The position numbers were made by a program, and so were the translations under genes. A DNA stretch of 64,000 bases from positions 62,001-126,000 of the forward strand of contig NZ_JAUSTK010000002.1 in assembly GCF_030812855.1 (NCBI RefSeq). The letters are read 5' to 3'. Positions 36,891 to 45,492 of the stretch are shown one piece after another. Origin of the DNA: Paenibacillus wynnii. Lineage in GTDB: Bacteria > Bacillota > Bacilli > Paenibacillales > Paenibacillaceae. How positions within the stretch are numbered: the first letter of the stretch is position 1; each line of letters opens with the position of its first letter. The notes under the pieces were generated by a model. The model ran no database searches and was not told where the DNA came from. It saw only the letters and a list, made by a program, of their open reading frames with translations.

Positions 36891-38004
36891 TTATTCAGCA
36901 TCAGTCTTAATTTGGCTGCGTAAATAACCATCAATAAAAGCATCCAAATCGCCGTCCATAACCGCTCCTGTATTACCGGTTTCCACGGAGGTACGGTGAT
37001 CTTTTACCATACTATAGGGATGGAATACATAGGAACGAATCTGACTACCCCAGGCAATATCCGATTGATCGCCGCGGATCTCATCCAATTGCTGCTGCTG
37101 CTCTTGCAGCTTGCGCTCATAGAGCTTGGAACGCAGCATCGTCATGGCCTGTTCCCGGTTCTTGATCTGGGAGCGCTCGTTCTGGCAGGTTACTACAACC
37201 CCAGAGGGCATGTGAGTGATCCGCACAGCAGAGTCAGTCGTGTTAATGTGCTGTCCGCCGGCTCCAGTAGCCCGGTACGTATCGATTTTCAAATCTTCTG
37301 TACGAATTTCTACTTCGATATCCTCTTTAATTTCAGGTACAACATCACAGGACACGAATGAAGTGTGGCGTCGTCCCGAGGAGTCAAACGGAGAAATACG
37401 CACTAGACGGTGTACGCCTTTTTCGGCTTTCAGGTATCCGTAGGCATTAAAGCCTTTGATAAGAAGAGTTACACTCTTGATCCCGGCCTCATCGCCCGGC
37501 AGATAATCAAGAACCTCTACCTTGAATCCATGCTTCTCTGCCCAGCGGGTATACATGCGTAGCAGCATTTGGCCCCAGTCTTGGGATTCCGTACCCCCGG
37601 CTCCAGGATGCAGCTCCAGAATAGCATTTAGCTTATCATAAGGCTGATTAAGCAGCAGCTGCAATTCAAACTCATCTACCTTTGCCAAAAGAGAACGAAT
37701 GGATGCTGCGGTTTCTGCCGCCAATTCATCATCGCCTTCTTCATCCGCAAGCTCTGTCATCATGCTTGTATCATCATATTCCACTTGAAGCTTCTCGTAT
37801 TGATCTACGGATGACTTCACGGCATTCATTTCAGCGATGACACCTTGCGCCTTGTCAGGATCATCCCAAAAACCGGGAGCAGCCATCTTCTCCTCGAAGT
37901 TCGCAATCATCTCCTGCTTGAGGTCTAAGTCAAAGAGACCCCCTAAGGTTGGTTAGTTTCTTGCTTATTTCACGCAGGTCCTGTCTCACAGTAGGATCTA
38001 TCAT
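36891..38004 (-). CDS. prfB: Peptide chain release factor 2 with programmed +1 frameshift
   Basis: Two frames make one 370-residue protein. Translation starts at the ATG at 38004 ([21 protein letters not shown]). After 24 codons it meets CTT TGA C at 37935-37929, preceded by AGGGGG, the internal Shine-Dalgarno-like stimulator. Slipping +1 skips one T and continues as [17 protein letters not shown]2 recognises UGA itself, so low RF2 favours the shift: autoregulation known from E. coli and Bacillus. The GGQ peptidyl-hydrolysis motif ([14 protein letters not shown]) and the [13 protein letters not shown] region are present. The stop is real and regulatory, so this is not a pseudogene. Confidence 0.95.
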
Positions 38005-38090
38005 ATGGTTCACTTCACCTTTCAAAGTAAGTTTGCGTTTTGCGCTGTTGGACATTAAAAAGAGTGAATCCATCCCCATTTCGAGTATGT

Positions 38091-38232
38091 TTGGACTTCC
38101 GATCGCTGTTATCCCCAGATTCCTTGAATTATAACCGCACTTGCGGTTGGAATCCCGGGATAGCATATGCTTTCGAAGAGAGCTTTCCTACGGAAAGCTT
38201 TCGGGCGAGCGCTACGCTTCTCCAGTTCCAAA
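38091..38232 (-). repeat. Copy A of a ~142-bp structured repeat, in the prfB leader
   Basis: It shares long near-identical blocks with 62827-62969: TTGGACTTCCGATCGCTGTT at one end, and AGCTTTCCTACGGAAAGCTT and GGGCGAGCGCTACGCTTCT at the other. Read on the minus strand it folds into AGCTTTCC-GTA-GGAAAGCT and into GATTCC...GGAATC enclosing AACCGC...GCGGTT. It lies 42 nt downstream of a terminator and 87 nt upstream of prfB. Confidence 0.8.
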
Positions 38233-38273
38233 CCTTCTCTTCATTAGCAATTCACTCAAGTTGTAAGTCCAAA

Positions 38274-38321
38274 AAAGCGGCCGGGCCGCAAACGGGGGAA
38301 TCCCCGGGCCCAGCCGCTTTT
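38274..38321 (-). terminator. GC-rich terminator between secA and prfB
   Basis: Stem AAAAGCGGC-GGGCC / GGCCC-GCCGCTTTT with an inner CGGGGATTCCCCCG, followed by T6 on the minus strand. No gene lies between it and secA, so it ends secA-derived transcripts. Confidence 0.85.
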
Positions 38322-38356
38322 ATTGTCATCAAAGCTTAAGAACATTGGCTCAACAC

Positions 38357-38739
38357 CAAAATCAGTGCTTGACAGGTGACGGGAAGGGCAGAAAGCCGCC
38401 GTTACGCCCCAATAGAGGGATTTTCTCCCTCTATTTCTGTACTAGCCACCCCGTTTGGGCAATTAGAGGGAATTTTGCCCGCTGATTTTGAGGATATACC
38501 CTTTTTGGGGCGGTATGGGTAAGATTAGAGGGATATTTTCCCTTTAATTTTAAAATCAAGATGTTTTGGTCGGTAATAGAGGGCATTTTTCCCTCTAATT
38601 CACCGAAGAACTGGTCCGCAACCCCGAGTCGGCTACCTGTAAGGTGTAGTTGCCCCAAACTCGGTGAAACATCAGGCGAAGTTGTGTCGAAATCGTTACC
38701 GCTACAGTGATGCAAACGGAAAGTCAAGCACTGATTTCG
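38357..38739. repeat. Inverted-repeat-bounded element with four TAGAGGG/CCCTCTA palindromes
   Basis: CAAAATCAGTGCTTGAC (38357-38373) is the reverse complement, 16 of 17, of 38723-38739. Inside lie four palindromes of the form TAGAGGG-N7-CCCTCTA, some degenerate, centred at 38423, 38474, 38536 and 38587, that is 51, 62 and 51 bp apart. ACCC...GGGG lies at the dyad near 38505. It occupies the secA-prfB gap (38322-38767), which has no supported gene. Confidence 0.75.
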
Positions 38740-38767
38740 AGAAAGAGCCAGAATACTTAGAACTTTT

Positions 38768-41275
38768 TTATGCGTTCTGTCCATGGCAATTCTTATACTT
38801 CTTGCCGCTGCCGCAAGGACAAGGATCGTTACGGCCAATGGCCGATTCTACGTGTACCGGACGTTTTTCAACGGGTTCGGCATTGGTAGAGATTTTGTCC
38901 TCTTCTATAACAGATTGACGCTCCTGATTCGCCTCGATATGCGCCTTCATAATATAAGTCGCAACTTCTTCTTGAATATTAGCGCTCATCTCATTGAACA
39001 TTTGGAAGCCCTCGAACTGATACTCACGAAGCGGATCGGTGCCGCCGTAGGCACGAAGGTGAATCCCTTGACGAAGCTGATCCATCGCATCGATATGATC
39101 CATCCATTTGCTATCTACAGAACGCAATACGATAACCTTCTCAAATTCACGTACCAGTTCAGAACCAAGACGTTCTTCACGAGCAGCGTATTTCTCAAGG
39201 ACACGGGCAAAAATGTACTCGATGATTTCATCGGATTCCTTACCCCACAGATCATCACGAGTTAGAACACCTTCATCCAACAGCTTGCTGTTGACATAGT
39301 CCGCTACTTCTTGAAGTTCCCAGTTCTCAGGGATATCATCGCTGCAATGTGCTTCTACAACACGTTCAATTACAGGCTTGATCATCTCAACTACGGTATC
39401 TTTGATGTTGTCAGACTCCAGAATTTCACGGCGTTGTTTATAGATAATCTCACGCTGTTGATTCATAACGTCATCATACTGCAGGACAACCTTACGAATA
39501 TCAAAGTTGTTTCCCTCTACCCGCTTCTGGGCAGATTCAACAGCACGGGTAATCATGCGGCTCTCAATAGGTTGATCTTCTTCAAAGCCAAGACGGTCCA
39601 TCATGTTCAGTACATTATCTGCACCAAAACGTTTCATCAGTTCATCGCCAAGCGATAAATAGAATTGGGTTGAGCCAGGGTCACCCTGACGACCCGCACG
39701 ACCACGCAGCTGATTATCAATACGACGTGATTCATGACGTTCCGTACCAATAATATGCAGTCCTCCGAGATCCGCTACACCTTCACCCAGAATAATGTCT
39801 GTTCCGCGTCCAGCCATATTTGTCGCAATCGTAACAGTGCCCGGTTGGCCCGCGTGTGAAATGATCTCCGCTTCAGCTTGGTGATGCTTGGCGTTCAGCA
39901 CTTGGTGTCTTACACCCTTGCGCTTAAGCATTTCCGACAGACGTTCTGAATTCTCAATAGATACTGTACCTACCAATACAGGTTGATTTTTCTTGTGGCG
40001 TTCCACAATTTCCTCTACAACTGCATTGAACTTGCCATTCTCGCTTTTATAGACAACATCAGGTGCATCTGCACGTTGATTGACTTTATTCGTAGGCACT
40101 TGAAGTACTTCTAGGCCATAAATTTTCTTAAATTCTTCTTCTTCTGTCTTTGCTGTACCCGTCATGCCACCCAGCTTGCGGTACATCCGGAAATAGTTCT
40201 GGAAGGTGATTGTTGCGAGCGTCATGCTCTCATTCTGTACTTCAATCTCTTCCTTCGCTTCAATCGCCTGATGCAGACCATCGCTGTAACGGCGACCAGC
40301 CATTAGACGGCCTGTAAATTCATCAACAATAACAACCTCTTCTTCTGTAACCACATAATCCACGTCACGGCGCATAATAACATTTGCTTTGAGCGCTTGA
40401 ACAATATGATGGTTCAGGGTTACATGGGCTTGGTCATATAAATTCTCTACACCAAAAGCACGCTCTGCTGTAGCTACACCCTTTTCAGTCAAGGCAACAG
40501 ATTTCACTTTGATATCTACCGTGAAGTCTTCCTCAATGGTTAATTTCTTCACAAAACGATCAGCCGCATAATACAGTTCGTTTGACTTCTCTGCTTGTCC
40601 TGAAATAATAAGCGGTGTCCGCGCTTCATCAATAAGAATAGAGTCCACTTCATCAATAATACAGAAATATAATGGGCGTTGTACCATTTGCTCCTTATAG
40701 AGCACCATGTTGTCACGCAGATAATCGAAACCAAATTCATTGTTCGTGCCATACGTAACGTCGCATGCGTAGGCATCCTGTTTATCAGCATGGTCCATGC
40801 CTGTCAGGTTAACCCCGACCGTCATGCCCAGGAAGTTATAGATTTGTCCCATTTGAGCACTGTCACGTTGAGCCAAATAATCATTGACCGTAACTACGTG
40901 TACACCTTTACCAAGCAGGGCATTCAAGTAAACGGGTAATGTACCCACCAGCGTCTTACCTTCACCGGTCTTCATCTCTGAGATTCTACCTTCATGCAGA
41001 GCCATACCTCCGACCAACTGCACATCAAAGTGGCGCATGCCTAGAGTCCGGACAGATGCCTCACGTACGGTAGCAAAGGCCTCAGGAAGAATTTCCTCCA
41101 GTGTCTCACCCTTTTCAATCCGTGCACGGAATTCGCTTGTCTTGGCGCTCAATTCTTCATCGGATAGTGCCTTAAAGGTTGGCTCCAATCCATTAATTAC
41201 TTCTACCGTCTTCATGAGACGTTTGACGTCACGTTCATTAGTGTCACCAAATATTTTTTTAACAAGTCCTAGCAT
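38768..41275 (-). CDS. secA: Preprotein translocase ATPase SecA
   Basis: An 835-residue motor of the Sec pathway. It has the NBD1 Walker A stretch [10 protein letters not shown], the DEAD-type [18 protein letters not shown]2 with GTDIILGEG, and the C-terminal zinc motif [14 protein letters not shown] that binds SecB or ribosomes. SD AAAGGGG precedes the ATG. It has the same relation to prfB (downstream) and hpf (upstream) as in B. subtilis. Confidence 0.97.
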   Translation of the reverse strand: MLGLVKKIFGDTNERDVKRLMKTVEVINGLEPTFKALSDEELSAKTSEFRARIEKGETLEEILPEAFATVREASVRTLGMRHFDVQLVGGMALHEGRISEMKTGEGKTLVGTLPVYLNALLGKGVHVVTVNDYLAQRDSAQMGQIYNFLGMTVGVNLTGMDHADKQDAYACDVTYGTNNEFGFDYLRDNMVLYKEQMVQRPLYFCIIDEVDSILIDEARTPLIISGQAEKSNELYYAADRFVKKLTIEEDFTVDIKVKSVALTEKGVATAERAFGVENLYDQAHVTLNHHIVQALKANVIMRRDVDYVVTEEEVVIVDEFTGRLMAGRRYSDGLHQAIEAKEEIEVQNESMTLATITFQNYFRMYRKLGGMTGTAKTEEEEFKKIYGLEVLQVPTNKVNQRADAPDVVYKSENGKFNAVVEEIVERHKKNQPVLVGTVSIENSERLSEMLKRKGVRHQVLNAKHHQAEAEIISHAGQPGTVTIATNMAGRGTDIILGEGVADLGGLHIIGTERHESRRIDNQLRGRAGRQGDPGSTQFYLSLGDELMKRFGADNVLNMMDRLGFEEDQPIESRMITRAVESAQKRVEGNNFDIRKVVLQYDDVMNQQREIIYKQRREILESDNIKDTVVEMIKPVIERVVEAHCSDDIPENWELQEVADYVNSKLLDEGVLTRDDLWGKESDEIIEYIFARVLEKYAAREERLGSELVREFEKVIVLRSVDSKWMDHIDAMDQLRQGIHLRAYGGTDPLREYQFEGFQMFNEMSANIQEEVATYIMKAHIEANQERQSVIEEDKISTNAEPVEKRPVHVESAIGRNDPCPCGSGKKYKNCHGQNA

Positions 41276-41454
41276 GGTTAACCCCTTTCATGCAACACAG
41301 ATGGTGGAATCGAGCCCATCCTTACGAGATTGAAAGGGCCACTTTAAAAAAGTCGATTCCGCTGCTTCATAAATTGTAACAGTTTGTAAGAGATGCCGCA
41401 ATACAAGCGGCCATAACCCCAGTTTCTAGCAACAATATCTATTATATACGCACA

Positions 41455-41488
41455 AGAGCCCTATTCGCTTCACACGAATAGGGGCTCG
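41455..41488 (-). terminator. Hairpin between hpf and secA (possible weak terminator)
   Basis: GAGCCCCTATTCG / CGAATAGGGCTC stem, about 75-105 nt after the hpf stop codon. The T run is poor on both strands, so it may be a processing or attenuation structure instead. Confidence 0.5.
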
Positions 41489-41561
41489 ATTAATTATTTT
41501 CATTTTAGAGAAGCTATAAAGCCTTTGTAGTACTCTGGTACAAACTCACAACACAACTTGA

Positions 41562-42113
41562 TTAATCCTGTTCGATTAGTCCATACTTGCCGTCATTACG
41601 TTTGTAAACGACACTCACGTCTGAGGTGTCAATATTGGAGAATACAAAGAAATTGTGGCCGACCATGTTCATTTGCAGGATTGCTTCTTCCACATCCATT
41701 GGCTTCAGAGTGAAACGCTTATTCCGTACAACCTCCAATTCATCGGTATCCTGATCTTCAACAGCAACTGCGCCGCCCACTCCTTCCACAAAGAGCGTCT
41801 TCAGGCTTCCTTCCTGACGGAACTTACGATTGAGTTTGGTTTTGTGTTTACGAATTTGACGTTCCAGCTTGTCCAATACAGCGTCAGTGGACGCATACAT
41901 GTCGTCGCTGCGATCTTCCGCACGAAGAGTTACACCTGCTAGCGGAATGGTCACTTCCACCGTATGAAGGCCATGAACAACGCTAAGCGTTACATTTCCT
42001 TCAGAGGTAGGGGGTGCATCGAAATACTTCTCAAGTCTGTTGAGCTTCTTATCAACATACTCTTTCAATGCCTCAGTCACTTCAAATTGTTGACCTCGAA
42101 TGCTGAATTGCAT
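41562..42113 (-). CDS. hpf: Long-form ribosome hibernation promoting factor
   Basis: About 183 residues from the ATG at 42113 (MQFSIRGQQFEVTEAL), which lies 7 nt after AAAGGAGG; a GTG six bases earlier is too close to the SD. The N-terminal S30AE/YfiA domain (about 1-100) is followed by a linker and the C-terminal dimerisation domain (about 125-183, FTLKPMDVEEAILQMNMVGHNFFVF). Long HPF alone forms 100S ribosome dimers in stationary phase. Confidence 0.95.
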   Translation of the reverse strand: MQFSIRGQQFEVTEALKEYVDKKLNRLEKYFDAPPTSEGNVTLSVVHGLHTVEVTIPLAGVTLRAEDRSDDMYASTDAVLDKLERQIRKHKTKLNRKFRQEGSLKTLFVEGVGGAVAVEDQDTDELEVVRNKRFTLKPMDVEEAILQMNMVGHNFFVFSNIDTSDVSVVYKRNDGKYGLIEQD

Positions 42114-42191
42114 AAGCACTCCTCCTTTGCTCCTTCATTATACCAAATTGTTAGCGCTAAGTAAAAAGCATTTCGTATTATCACAGAAATT

Positions 42192-42223
42192 AAAAAAAGA
42201 CCCTGGAATCACTCCAGAGTCTT
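42192..42223 (-). terminator. Terminator of the cold-shock gene
   Basis: AGACTCTGGA-GTGA-TTCCAGGGTCT stem followed by T7 on the minus strand. Confidence 0.9.
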
Positions 42224-42284
42224 GTGCTATTCGTCTCAATTTGCTAACCATCTACCATATATGTAGGTCGGCTTCGCCGGATGA

Positions 42285-42482
42285 TTATAACTTGATTACG
42301 TTAGCTGCTTGTGGTCCGCGTGCACCTTCAACGATGTCGAACTCAACAGATTGGCCTTCATCCAAAGTTTTGAAACCGTCGGTTTGGATTGCGGAGAAAT
42401 GTACGAATACATCGCCACCTTCAGAAGTCTCGATAAAGCCATAACCCTTTTCTGCGTTAAACCATTTTACTTTACCTTCCAT
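42285..42482 (-). CDS. Cold-shock protein (CspA/CspB family)
   Basis: A 65-residue OB-fold RNA chaperone. RNP1 is KGYGFI and RNP2 is VFVHF, with the aromatic residues intact. The transcript has a leader of about 50 nt after a consensus promoter, and the gene is monocistronic. The family melts RNA secondary structure. The particular paralogue (CspB, C or D) cannot be assigned here. Confidence 0.95.
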   Translation of the reverse strand: MEGKVKWFNAEKGYGFIETSEGGDVFVHFSAIQTDGFKTLDEGQSVEFDIVEGARGPQAANVIKL

Positions 42483-42536
42483 TGTTCAAACATTCCCTTC
42501 GTCATCAAATGAATGTGAGTCTTGCTCACAATTCTG

Positions 42537-42566
42537 ACTATAACACCGCTACTTCTTTATTGTCAA
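42537..42566 (-). promoter_or_regulatory. Sigma-A promoter of the cold-shock gene
   Basis: Minus strand: TTGACA (42561-42566), 18 nt, TATAGT (42537-42542). It is the best sigma-A promoter match in the window. The remaining sequence to 42650 holds nothing that I can support. Confidence 0.8.
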
Positions 42567-42651
42567 TTGGAAAAGTAAATGTTTACATTCTATAATTTAC
42601 CAGACATAAATCGACTAAATTTTCAGAAGGTTTTCTTGTGTTATAAAAGCA

Positions 42652-42687
42652 GAAAAGAGGCAGACGAGTATTAATACCCGCATGCCC
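42652..42687 (-). terminator. Possible terminator at the end of the fli operon
   Basis: GGCATGCGGGTATTAATACTCGTC-TGCC type imperfect hairpin followed by CTCTTTTC on the minus strand, 25 nt past the fliT stop codon. Confidence 0.45.
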
Positions 42688-42711
42688 CTATCTATGAAAC
42701 ATCTTAATATA

Positions 42712-43047
42712 TTATTTTTTTCGATCCATTAAAATACTATCTGGTGTATAGCCAGATTCGTATGCGCTGCGCTGGGCCTTGGCTTGATTGCGCTTCTGCA
42801 GCCAGTCTTGAGCTTCAAGACGCAGGGCGTTCATTCGGGCAAGAATAGCAGAATCATGTTCCATGATTCGACTGATTGCCTGCTTTTGTGCAGGGGTCGG
42901 TTGACAGAGTTCGACTTCAACTCCGATGGAGTCGACAAGTTTTTGACGTTCTTCTACGAAAGCGGAAAACTCTTCATAGGAGACTTCACCCAGGCGGTCT
43001 ATGATGCTAGAAGTTAGCTGGTTGAGCTGCTGGATAAGATCATCCAT
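42712..43047 (-). CDS. fliT: FliT-like flagellar protein
   Basis: About 111 residues from the ATG at 43047 (MDDLIQQLNQLTSSIIDRLG), which overlaps the fliS stop codon by 8 nt; the longer frame translates fliS DNA out of frame. An all-helical small protein. Assigned by its position after fliS, helical content and size, because FliT sequences diverge strongly. FliT proteins act as FliD export chaperones. No SD is visible, so translation is probably coupled to fliS. Confidence 0.7.
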   Translation of the reverse strand: MDDLIQQLNQLTSSIIDRLGEVSYEEFSAFVEERQKLVDSIGVEVELCQPTPAQKQAISRIMEHDSAILARMNALRLEAQDWLQKRNQAKAQRSAYESGYTPDSILMDRKK

Positions 43048-43438
43048 GCTGGAGGTCTTGACCTGCTGGAATTTTGGCAGCTTGGGCAAACGTTTGACGA
43101 AGCTCCATGAGGTATCCAAGGGCTTCTTCAGCTTGCTCCTTTGATTTCTTAATGTTGGATTCAATGAATAAGTGATTTATATATTCGTATAGAGAAGCCA
43201 AGGAGTTGGAAACTTCGTATGTGTGGTCTAATGTTGTGATAAGTTCGTTAACAATATTTTGAGATTTAACTAAATTGGTGTTAACTTTCTCATAATCAGT
43301 GCATTCTAGTCCTTCTAGTGCCGCCTTGGCAAAACGTATTGCCCCGTCAAACAACATCAGTAGAAGCTGAGAAGGGCTGGAAGTCTGCACAGAAGATTGC
43401 CGGTATTTATCGTATGGAGATGTTATCATCTGCTTCAC
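43040..43438 (-). CDS. fliS: Flagellin export chaperone FliS
   Basis: A 132-residue four-helix chaperone with the typical start (YDKYRQSSVQTSSPSQLLLMLFDGAIRF). FliS binds the flagellin C-terminus in the cytoplasm. In Bacillus it also influences FliW availability. It lies 14 nt downstream of fliD. Confidence 0.94.
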   Translation of the reverse strand: MKQMITSPYDKYRQSSVQTSSPSQLLLMLFDGAIRFAKAALEGLECTDYEKVNTNLVKSQNIVNELITTLDHTYEVSNSLASLYEYINHLFIESNIKKSKEQAEEALGYLMELRQTFAQAAKIPAGQDLQHG

Positions 43439-43452
43439 CCTTTTTCTAAAAA

Positions 43453-44940
43453 TTATCCTGCATAACTTGAGAGACTTGCTGATTGGCTATTATATTTATT
43501 GATTGCTGTTTCCATAGCCGTAAACTTTTTATAAAGGTTATTTTCCATATCAGATAAACGATTCGACATTTGAGAAATTCTGGTATTATAGTCAGTAAGA
43601 CGTTTTCCCATAGTACTATCTGCCTTAAACGCTGCAGTAATATCTGATGTATATTTGGAGGTTCCGGCTTTTACGGCTAATTTATCTATCGCAGTATTCA
43701 TACTAGTGGATAATTTATCAAACAATCCACTATTTGTGACACCCGTAGTCCCTTGAAATATGGAGGTCACTATCTGCGGATCATTTTGAAGAGCCAGTTT
43801 TAACTTTTCTTCGTCGATGTAGAGTTTTCCATTCTCATAGTATTGCCCTGTTGTAACTCCAATTGAACTTAAATCTCCTAACTTTCCAGTTATTGCCGAT
43901 CTCATAGATGAAATCGTTGATTTCAAAATTTCATCATTTTTCAACATACCGCTCTTAGCTTTTTTTTCCCAGGCCTCGATATCATTATCTGTCATTTCTT
44001 TTTTCTGTTCATCTGATAAAGGAGTAAATTCAGTATACCGCTCTTCATTAGTCTTAGTATTCAACGAACTTAGCAAATCATTGTACGTTTGTACAAAGTT
44101 AGTGATGGTTTCGAGAGCCTTTGTAGAATCAGTTTCTGTAGTGATTGTAGCAGAGGTTGTTGTTTCTGCAAGTAAAGTAATTTGAACTCCATTGAGCTTA
44201 AAGGTGTTGCTCGCATACTCAAGAGGAGCCGCGCTTCCATTTACTGTAATTTTTGCCGGTTGATAAGCGTTTGTGGTTATGACTCCGGTTCCAAATAGCT
44301 GTTCAAAGGTATTTGAAGCATCCAGCGTCACTGTACCTGTAGGGGCGTACGTTTTCGAGGCAATTGTCAACTGCCCTGAGGATTCATCAAATTTCGCCGT
44401 TACGTTAGCTCCCTCGGTTCTATTAATTTTAGAAATCGCTTCAGAGATAGATAGAGTTTCATCAAGCTCTATAGTTTTTCCGTTAACTATCATCGAGAAT
44501 TTACCACCGGTAGCAGAGACATTCGTATTTATTGCTTGTAAATCAGTTAGTTTAGAACTGGAAGTGATTCTTGTCCCGTCTAGCTTAATCATATTAGCAC
44601 CAGAAGTTTTAGCAGCCGCCAATTTGGCAAGCTGAGTAACTTCTATTTCCATAGGAATGCCATTGGCTTCAGCTGTCGCCTCTGCCTTTAATGCCGTTGT
44701 CTCGCCGCTAACCACAGCCTTTTGAGTATTCAATGCACTTGAAGCATCAAATTTTACTAACTTGTTATTCTTAAAATCAATAAGTTTGCTGTTCATTTCC
44801 CTATAATTGTCTCTTTGCCATTGGAGAATTTGTTTTTGTTGATTTAGTTTATCAAGCGGTACACGCTTTGCCGTCATCGTTTCCTTTACAATACTATCAA
44901 CATCTATGCCCGAAGCCAAGCCACTTACTCTAAGTACCAT
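43453..44940 (-). CDS. fliD: Flagellar filament cap protein FliD
   Basis: A 495-residue cap protein. FliD_N (about 1-105) starts MVLRVSGLASGIDVDSIVKETM. A central domain with a flagellin-IN-like motif and FliD_C (about 240-480) ending in a coiled coil (YNTRISQMSNRLSDMENNLYKKFTAM) follow. It caps the filament tip and folds flagellin there, so both flagellins encoded upstream would pass beneath it. Confidence 0.95.
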   Translation of the reverse strand: MVLRVSGLASGIDVDSIVKETMTAKRVPLDKLNQQKQILQWQRDNYREMNSKLIDFKNNKLVKFDASSALNTQKAVVSGETTALKAEATAEANGIPMEIEVTQLAKLAAAKTSGANMIKLDGTRITSSSKLTDLQAINTNVSATGGKFSMIVNGKTIELDETLSISEAISKINRTEGANVTAKFDESSGQLTIASKTYAPTGTVTLDASNTFEQLFGTGVITTNAYQPAKITVNGSAAPLEYASNTFKLNGVQITLLAETTTSATITTETDSTKALETITNFVQTYNDLLSSLNTKTNEERYTEFTPLSDEQKKEMTDNDIEAWEKKAKSGMLKNDEILKSTISSMRSAITGKLGDLSSIGVTTGQYYENGKLYIDEEKLKLALQNDPQIVTSIFQGTTGVTNSGLFDKLSTSMNTAIDKLAVKAGTSKYTSDITAAFKADSTMGKRLTDYNTRISQMSNRLSDMENNLYKKFTAMETAINKYNSQSASLSSYAG

Positions 44941-44959
44941 ACAAGATCCCCCTTTTTAC

Positions 44960-45349
44960 TCAAATTCTTTCATCTACAATAATTCCGGCAATTTCCATCA
45001 TGTTTGCGACCAAGTCCAAGGTCTTTTCAGGCGGAACTTCCCTAATTAATTCACCAGTTTCCTTGTTAAGTATTTTAACCATAATGGTCTGGGTTTCCTT
45101 GTGTATGCTTACTTCCAAAGCTGTGTTGGGTCCTTCCAAGGCTTTTAACGCCTTTTCTAGTGCCTTTACAATCTGTTCTTCTCCAACAGTAACGGACACT
45201 CCTTGATTTTCCAATTTCTTCAGTTCGACACTACTGTGCAGGTTACTTATCTTTACGTTGTTAGCTTCCACTGGTTTAGTATTTGATATTACCCCAAAAT
45301 CCGGTTTAGGATTATTTAACCCCCCGTTATTTGAAAAGCGAACATCCAT
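44960..45349 (-). CDS. flaG: FlaG family flagellar protein
   Basis: A 129-residue protein with the C-terminal FlaG domain (about 55-129; LNKETGELIREVPPEKTLDLVANMMEIAG, described in pieces). FlaG affects filament length in other bacteria. First gene of flaG-fliD-fliS-fliT, as yvyC-fliDST in B. subtilis. Confidence 0.88.
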   Translation of the reverse strand: MDVRFSNNGGLNNPKPDFGVISNTKPVEANNVKISNLHSSVELKKLENQGVSVTVGEEQIVKALEKALKALEGPNTALEVSIHKETQTIMVKILNKETGELIREVPPEKTLDLVANMMEIAGIIVDERI

Positions 45350-45383
45350 TTTAGTAACCCCCGCAACAATATTTATACTATAT

Positions 45384-45409
45384 TTATCGGATATTCTTGG
45401 AAGGAGTTA
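45384..45409 (-). promoter_or_regulatory. Possible sigma-D promoter of flaG-fliDST
   Basis: Minus strand: TAAC (45406-45409), 14 nt, TCCGATAA (45384-45391), compared with TAAA-N14-16-GCCGATAT. It lies 35-60 nt before flaG. Confidence 0.5.
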
Positions 45410-45443
45410 ATACAAATCATAAAATAAAGTAATTCATTTGGAC

Positions 45444-45474
45444 AAAAAAAAACTCTGAATAAAAATTCAAAGTT
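45444..45474 (-). terminator. Terminator after the metallopeptidase flagellin gene
   Basis: AACTTTGAAT-TTTT-ATTCAGAGTT stem followed by a long T run on the minus strand, 20 nt past the stop codon. Confidence 0.88.
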
Positions 45475-45492
45475 CTTGTGAACTGTTAAATA

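Noticed and set aside
36891-38004. prfB as a pseudogene with an internal stop
   Set aside because: The stop is the conserved CTTTGAC frameshift site with its Shine-Dalgarno stimulator, and both frames together give a full-length RF2.
38431-38838. Minus-strand 135-codon frame across the secA-prfB gap
   Set aside because: It runs through the hairpin cassette and into secA in another frame. The protein has no recognisable features and no ribosome binding site was seen.
42712-43164. Longer fliT frame starting at 43164
   Set aside because: Its first 39 codons are fliS sequence read out of frame; the ATG at 43047 overlapping the fliS stop codon gives the sensible protein.
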